In this document: positions 15,568 to 17,792 of the stretch, in pieces
Layout: the number at the start of each line of letters is the position of its first letter
How positions within the stretch are numbered: position 1 is the stretch's first letter
Assembly: GCA_017989485.1 (NCBI GenBank)
Contig: JAGNPU010000003.1
Coordinates: 1-17,792 of the forward strand
Direction of reading: 5' to 3'
Source: Neisseriaceae bacterium
Lineage (GTDB): Bacteria; Pseudomonadota; Gammaproteobacteria; Burkholderiales; Neisseriaceae
DNA: 17,792 bases
Position numbers and translations under genes: made by a program
Notes under the pieces: generated by a model
Told to the model about the DNA's origin: nothing
Databases searched by the model: none
The model's input: the letters and a program-made list of their open reading frames with translations, nothing else

Positions 15568-16362
15568 ATGACAATCAAAAAATGGCTGGGCTTGGCCATC
15601 ACCTGCTCTGCCCTAACCCTAGCTGCCTGCGGCGGCCAAAAAGACACGGCAGCCACAGCGGGCGATGACGCGGCGCCCAAAACCTATACCGTGGCGATGA
15701 ACGCTGAATTTGCCCCGTTTGAGTTCAAAGGCAACGATGGCAGCATTGAAGGCTTTGACGTCGACTTAATGAACGCCATCGCCAAAGAAATGAACTTCCA
15801 AGTGACCTATAAGGACATTCCCTGGGACGGCCTGTTTGCCAGCCTGAGTTCTGGCGACATCGATGCCGTCCTGTCGGCCGTCACCATCACCCCTGAGCGC
15901 AAGCAAAGCATGGACTTCTCCGAGCCTTACTTTGAGGTCAAACAGGTGATTTTACTGCCTAAAGGCAAAACCCTAGCCAAACTAGACGATTTAAAAAACC
16001 TGACCAAGGTGGCCGTGGTGACCGGCAATACCGGCGACTTTGTGGCCCAAAAAATCCTGGGTGCCACCAATCCTAAGATTGCCCGCTACGAACGCGTGGC
16101 CCTGGTGGTGAAAGAAATTGAAAACTCTGGTGCCGATGCGGCCCTCAGCGACAGCGCCGTGATCCGCCACTACGTTAAAAACAACGGTGGCGACAACTTC
16201 ACCATAGTGGACAGCGATGAAGTGGACAGCGAATTCTACGGCATGGCCGTGCGCCCTGGCGATGAGTTACAAACCCTATTCAACCAAGGCCTAGAAAAAA
16301 TCAAAGCCAACGGCGAATACGACAAGGTGTACAGTAAATACTTTGCGGATGCTCAGGGCTAA
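15568..16362 (+). CDS. Amino-acid ABC transporter substrate-binding lipoprotein (paralogue 1)
   Basis: Polar amino-acid binding protein of the bacterial extracellular solute-binding family 3, 264 residues. The signal is MTIKKWLGLA onward with lipobox LAAC and lipidated Cys21. A low-complexity linker (about 22-38) precedes the bilobed domain. Family marks are NAEFAPFEF (45-53), GFDVDLMNAIAKE (62-74), SGDIDAVLSAVTITPERKQSMDFSEPYF (95-122) with carboxylate-binding Arg111, VVTGNTGDFVAQKIL near 150-164, and DSAV with Asp195, expected to hold the ligand amino group. The ATG at 15568 is set by AGAGGA 6 nt upstream and the signal peptide. The ligand cannot be assigned; a polar or basic amino acid or cystine is possible given cysK nearby. 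No permease or ATPase gene adjoins. Confidence 0.9.
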   Translation: MTIKKWLGLAITCSALTLAACGGQKDTAATAGDDAAPKTYTVAMNAEFAPFEFKGNDGSIEGFDVDLMNAIAKEMNFQVTYKDIPWDGLFASLSSGDIDAVLSAVTITPERKQSMDFSEPYFEVKQVILLPKGKTLAKLDDLKNLTKVAVVTGNTGDFVAQKILGATNPKIARYERVALVVKEIENSGADAALSDSAVIRHYVKNNGGDNFTIVDSDEVDSEFYGMAVRPGDELQTLFNQGLEKIKANGEYDKVYSKYFADAQG

Positions 16363-16381
16363 CCGTCATCCACACCACACT

Positions 16382-16415
16382 AAAGGTCTAAAAATAAAAA
16401 TTTTTAGACCTTTTT
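16382..16415 (+). terminator. Intrinsic terminator between the two binding-protein genes
   Basis: A 14-bp perfect stem (aaaggtctaaaaat, 16382-16395, with atttttagaccttt, 16400-16413) has a 4-nt loop and a T-run to 16415. It separates the paralogues into two transcripts. Confidence 0.85.
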
Positions 16416-16433
16416 GCTTATCTGTTCCATAAT
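16405..16433 (+). promoter_or_regulatory. Putative promoter of the second binding-protein gene
   Basis: TAGACC (16405-16410, four of six) and CATAAT (16428-16433, five of six) are spaced 17 nt apart. The -35 lies in the descending arm of the preceding terminator. A dyad ctgtt/aacag (16422-16426, 16435-16439) spans the -10. Confidence 0.4.
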
Positions 16434-16496
16434 CAACAGGGACACCTCACTTCGTTACCCTCACGGTAGCTCAATCACCCTATAAAGGATGACTCA

Positions 16497-17270
16497 ATGA
16501 ACTTAAAAAAATGGCTGGGTTTAACCGTAGCCTGTTCCGCTTTGGCACTGGCTGCTTGCGGTGGCAGCAAAACCGACGGCGCACCTGCCGCCAAAATCTT
16601 AAAAGTTGGCGTCAATGCCGAATTTGCCCCGTTTGAGTCTTTGGACGCCAGCGGCAAAATGCAAGGCTTTGACATCGACCTGGTGAACGCCATCGGCCAA
16701 GCCGAAGGCGTAGAAATCCAATTTGTGGACATGCCTTGGGACGGCCTATTCGTGAGCCTGAATTCCGGCGACGTGAATGCGCTGGCCGCAGCCATCACCA
16801 CCACCGAAGAACGTAAGCAAACCATGGACTTTACCGAGCCCTACTTCACCATTACCCAAGTGATTGCCGCGCCTAAAGACAAGGCCGTTGCCACCGCGGA
16901 AGACTTACAAAACCTGAACAAAGTTGCCGTGGTGACCGGCCACACCGGCGACCTAGTGGCCCAGAAAATCCTAGGCCCCACCAGCTCGAAAATCGTGCGC
17001 TTTGAAAACATTGCCTTGGCGATGAAAGAAGTGGAAAACGGCGGTGCTGACGTGGCCATTAGCGACAGCGCGGTGGTGACCCACTATTTGAAAAACAACC
17101 CTAACCAAGACTTGGCCATTATTCCTGCCGAAGGCTTTGATGATGAGTTCTATGGTTTGGCCGTGCGCAAAGGCGATGCCGACACCTTGGCCATGCTGAA
17201 CAGCGGCCTGAAAAAAGTACGTGACTCTGGCGAATACGAAACCATTTACGGCAAGTATTTCTCTAAGTAA
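16497..17270 (+). CDS. Amino-acid ABC transporter substrate-binding lipoprotein (paralogue 2)
   Basis: A 257-residue family 3 solute-binding lipoprotein and a clear tandem paralogue of the preceding gene, aligning from signal peptide to C-terminus with few gaps. The signal MNLKKWLGLT and lipobox LAAC (Cys21) are nearly the same. Binding-site marks are NAEFAPFES (40-48), ERKQTMDFTEPYF with Arg106, VVTGHTGDLVAQKILG near 145-160, and DSAV with Asp190. Differences fall both in the linker (shorter here) and around the pocket (AITTTEE against AVTITPE), so ligand preference may differ. AAAGGAT lies 6 nt before the ATG. It has its own putative promoter and terminator. No membrane or ATP-binding component is adjacent, so it must work with one encoded elsewhere. 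Confidence 0.9.
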   Translation: MNLKKWLGLTVACSALALAACGGSKTDGAPAAKILKVGVNAEFAPFESLDASGKMQGFDIDLVNAIGQAEGVEIQFVDMPWDGLFVSLNSGDVNALAAAITTTEERKQTMDFTEPYFTITQVIAAPKDKAVATAEDLQNLNKVAVVTGHTGDLVAQKILGPTSSKIVRFENIALAMKEVENGGADVAISDSAVVTHYLKNNPNQDLAIIPAEGFDDEFYGLAVRKGDADTLAMLNSGLKKVRDSGEYETIYGKYFSK

Positions 17271-17286
17271 GCCCTAGCCACACGCC

Positions 17287-17319
17287 AAAAAAAGCCTGAA
17301 TCTGATTCAGGCTTTTTTT
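17287..17319. terminator. Bidirectional terminator after the second binding-protein gene
   Basis: gcctgaa (17294-17300) pairs with ttcaggc (17306-17312) around a 5-nt loop, with A7 before and T7 after. It serves the plus-strand gene and the convergent minus-strand gene ending at 17346. Confidence 0.88.
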
Positions 17320-17345
17320 GACGTCTAGGCTAGGCTTTGAGTCAT

Positions 17346-17792
17346 TCAATCATACGTTACCTGCCGCCCAAAGACGGTGATGTCGTAGGCAAACGGCTGG
17401 GCGGCGTCACTTTGATCGGCCAGGCCAATCCCGGTGCCCTCGCTGTGCCAGGTCACGCTCTCCAGCATACGGCCATCATCGCCCATCGCCGCATCCATAC
17501 CACCGCCGTCATAAGGCTGACCATAATGGGCCGTAAAATAGCGTTTCATCTGCGCAAACTGCCCCTGAACCGCCACCTCGGGCCGTAGCCGCATGCTCAA
17601 CAAGCGGTCTTCAAAAAAACTGAGCTGTAGGCTAAACGACACTCCGTTCAACACATAAGGCGTGGCCCACACCAAGGCACCGCCGTCCTTGCGCTCATCG
17701 AAAAGCAGCTGAAACGGCCTGTCCGGCAAAGTCGCCGACACGGCCGCGGTCGTCATGCCCCATGCCACGGCCGTCCACTGCGGCAGCGCCAC
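17346..17792 (-). CDS. Unrecognised protein, N-terminus cut by the window edge
   Basis: At least 148 residues are readable before the window ends; the codon at the edge is GTG, so a start there cannot be told from an internal valine. The visible N-terminal part (ALPQWTAVAWGMTTAAVSATLPDRPF) could be the end of a signal peptide or a plain internal stretch. The remainder alternates short beta-like segments (PYVLNGVSFSLQLSFFEDRL, then MRLRPEV) with a glycine-rich loop (YDGGGMDAAMGDDGR) and ends FAYDITVFGRQVTYD. I recognise no domain or motif. It reads as a compact beta-rich domain, possibly exported. Codon character fits the neighbouring genes, which supports it being real. It converges on the second binding-protein gene with a shared terminator. 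Confidence 0.6.
   Translation of the reverse strand: MALPQWTAVAWGMTTAAVSATLPDRPFQLLFDERKDGGALVWATPYVLNGVSFSLQLSFFEDRLLSMRLRPEVAVQGQFAQMKRYFTAHYGQPYDGGGMDAAMGDDGRMLESVTWHSEGTGIGLADQSDAAQPFAYDITVFGRQVTYD

Overview
The window looks like a chromosomal housekeeping segment of a betaproteobacterium, most likely in or near the Neisseriales. The GC content is moderate (low-to-mid 50s percent by eye) and the genes are dense. The deduced RecX, RdgC, 188-residue Dcd, class Ia NrdAB and uracil permease read like beta/gammaproteobacterial proteins, and the RecX opening resembles neisserial RecX. I found no canonical neisserial DNA uptake sequence, so it is unlikely to be Neisseria sensu stricto. I see no rRNA, tRNA, CRISPR array, transposase or prophage gene.

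Layout. (1) 1-1304: an intrinsic terminator and a minus-strand uracil permease (uraA). (2) 1305-1714: a divergent control region with a tandem NrdR-like operator. (3) 1715-5528: nrdA, nrdB and a YfaE-type ferredoxin, which is a complete class Ia ribonucleotide reductase module. (4) 5668-5967: a small three-helix membrane protein of unknown function. (5) 6043-8663: rpe, an SDR oxidoreductase, gph and recX, with 2-nt spacing or overlapping ends. (6) 8716-10198: rdgC and dcd. (7) 10247-10359: a strong candidate for an unannotated small RNA with three CCCCTT motifs, directly in front of a glutathione peroxidase gene (10371-10850). (8) 10920-11906 minus: meso-diaminopimelate dehydrogenase; 12149-13435 plus: serS. 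(9) 13500-13700: a gene-free stretch with inverted repeats. (10) 13766-15242 minus: a small lipoprotein and cysK. (11) 15568-17270: two tandem paralogous amino-acid-binding lipoproteins without permease or ATPase genes. (12) 17346-17792 minus: an unrecognised gene cut by the window edge.

A recurring theme is nucleotide supply and DNA maintenance. NrdAB with its ferredoxin makes dNDPs, Dcd turns dCTP into dUTP for thymidylate synthesis, RecX and RdgC both restrain RecA, and Gph removes 2-phosphoglycolate, which can arise from DNA-end repair.

The best candidates for something undescribed are the C-rich sRNA at 10282-10359 and the position of gpx right behind its terminator. After these come the paired NrdR-like boxes at 1570 and 1602, the recX-rdgC pairing, and a possibly leaderless lipoprotein mRNA at 14230. 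All identifications come from reading the sequence and family knowledge; no search was run.
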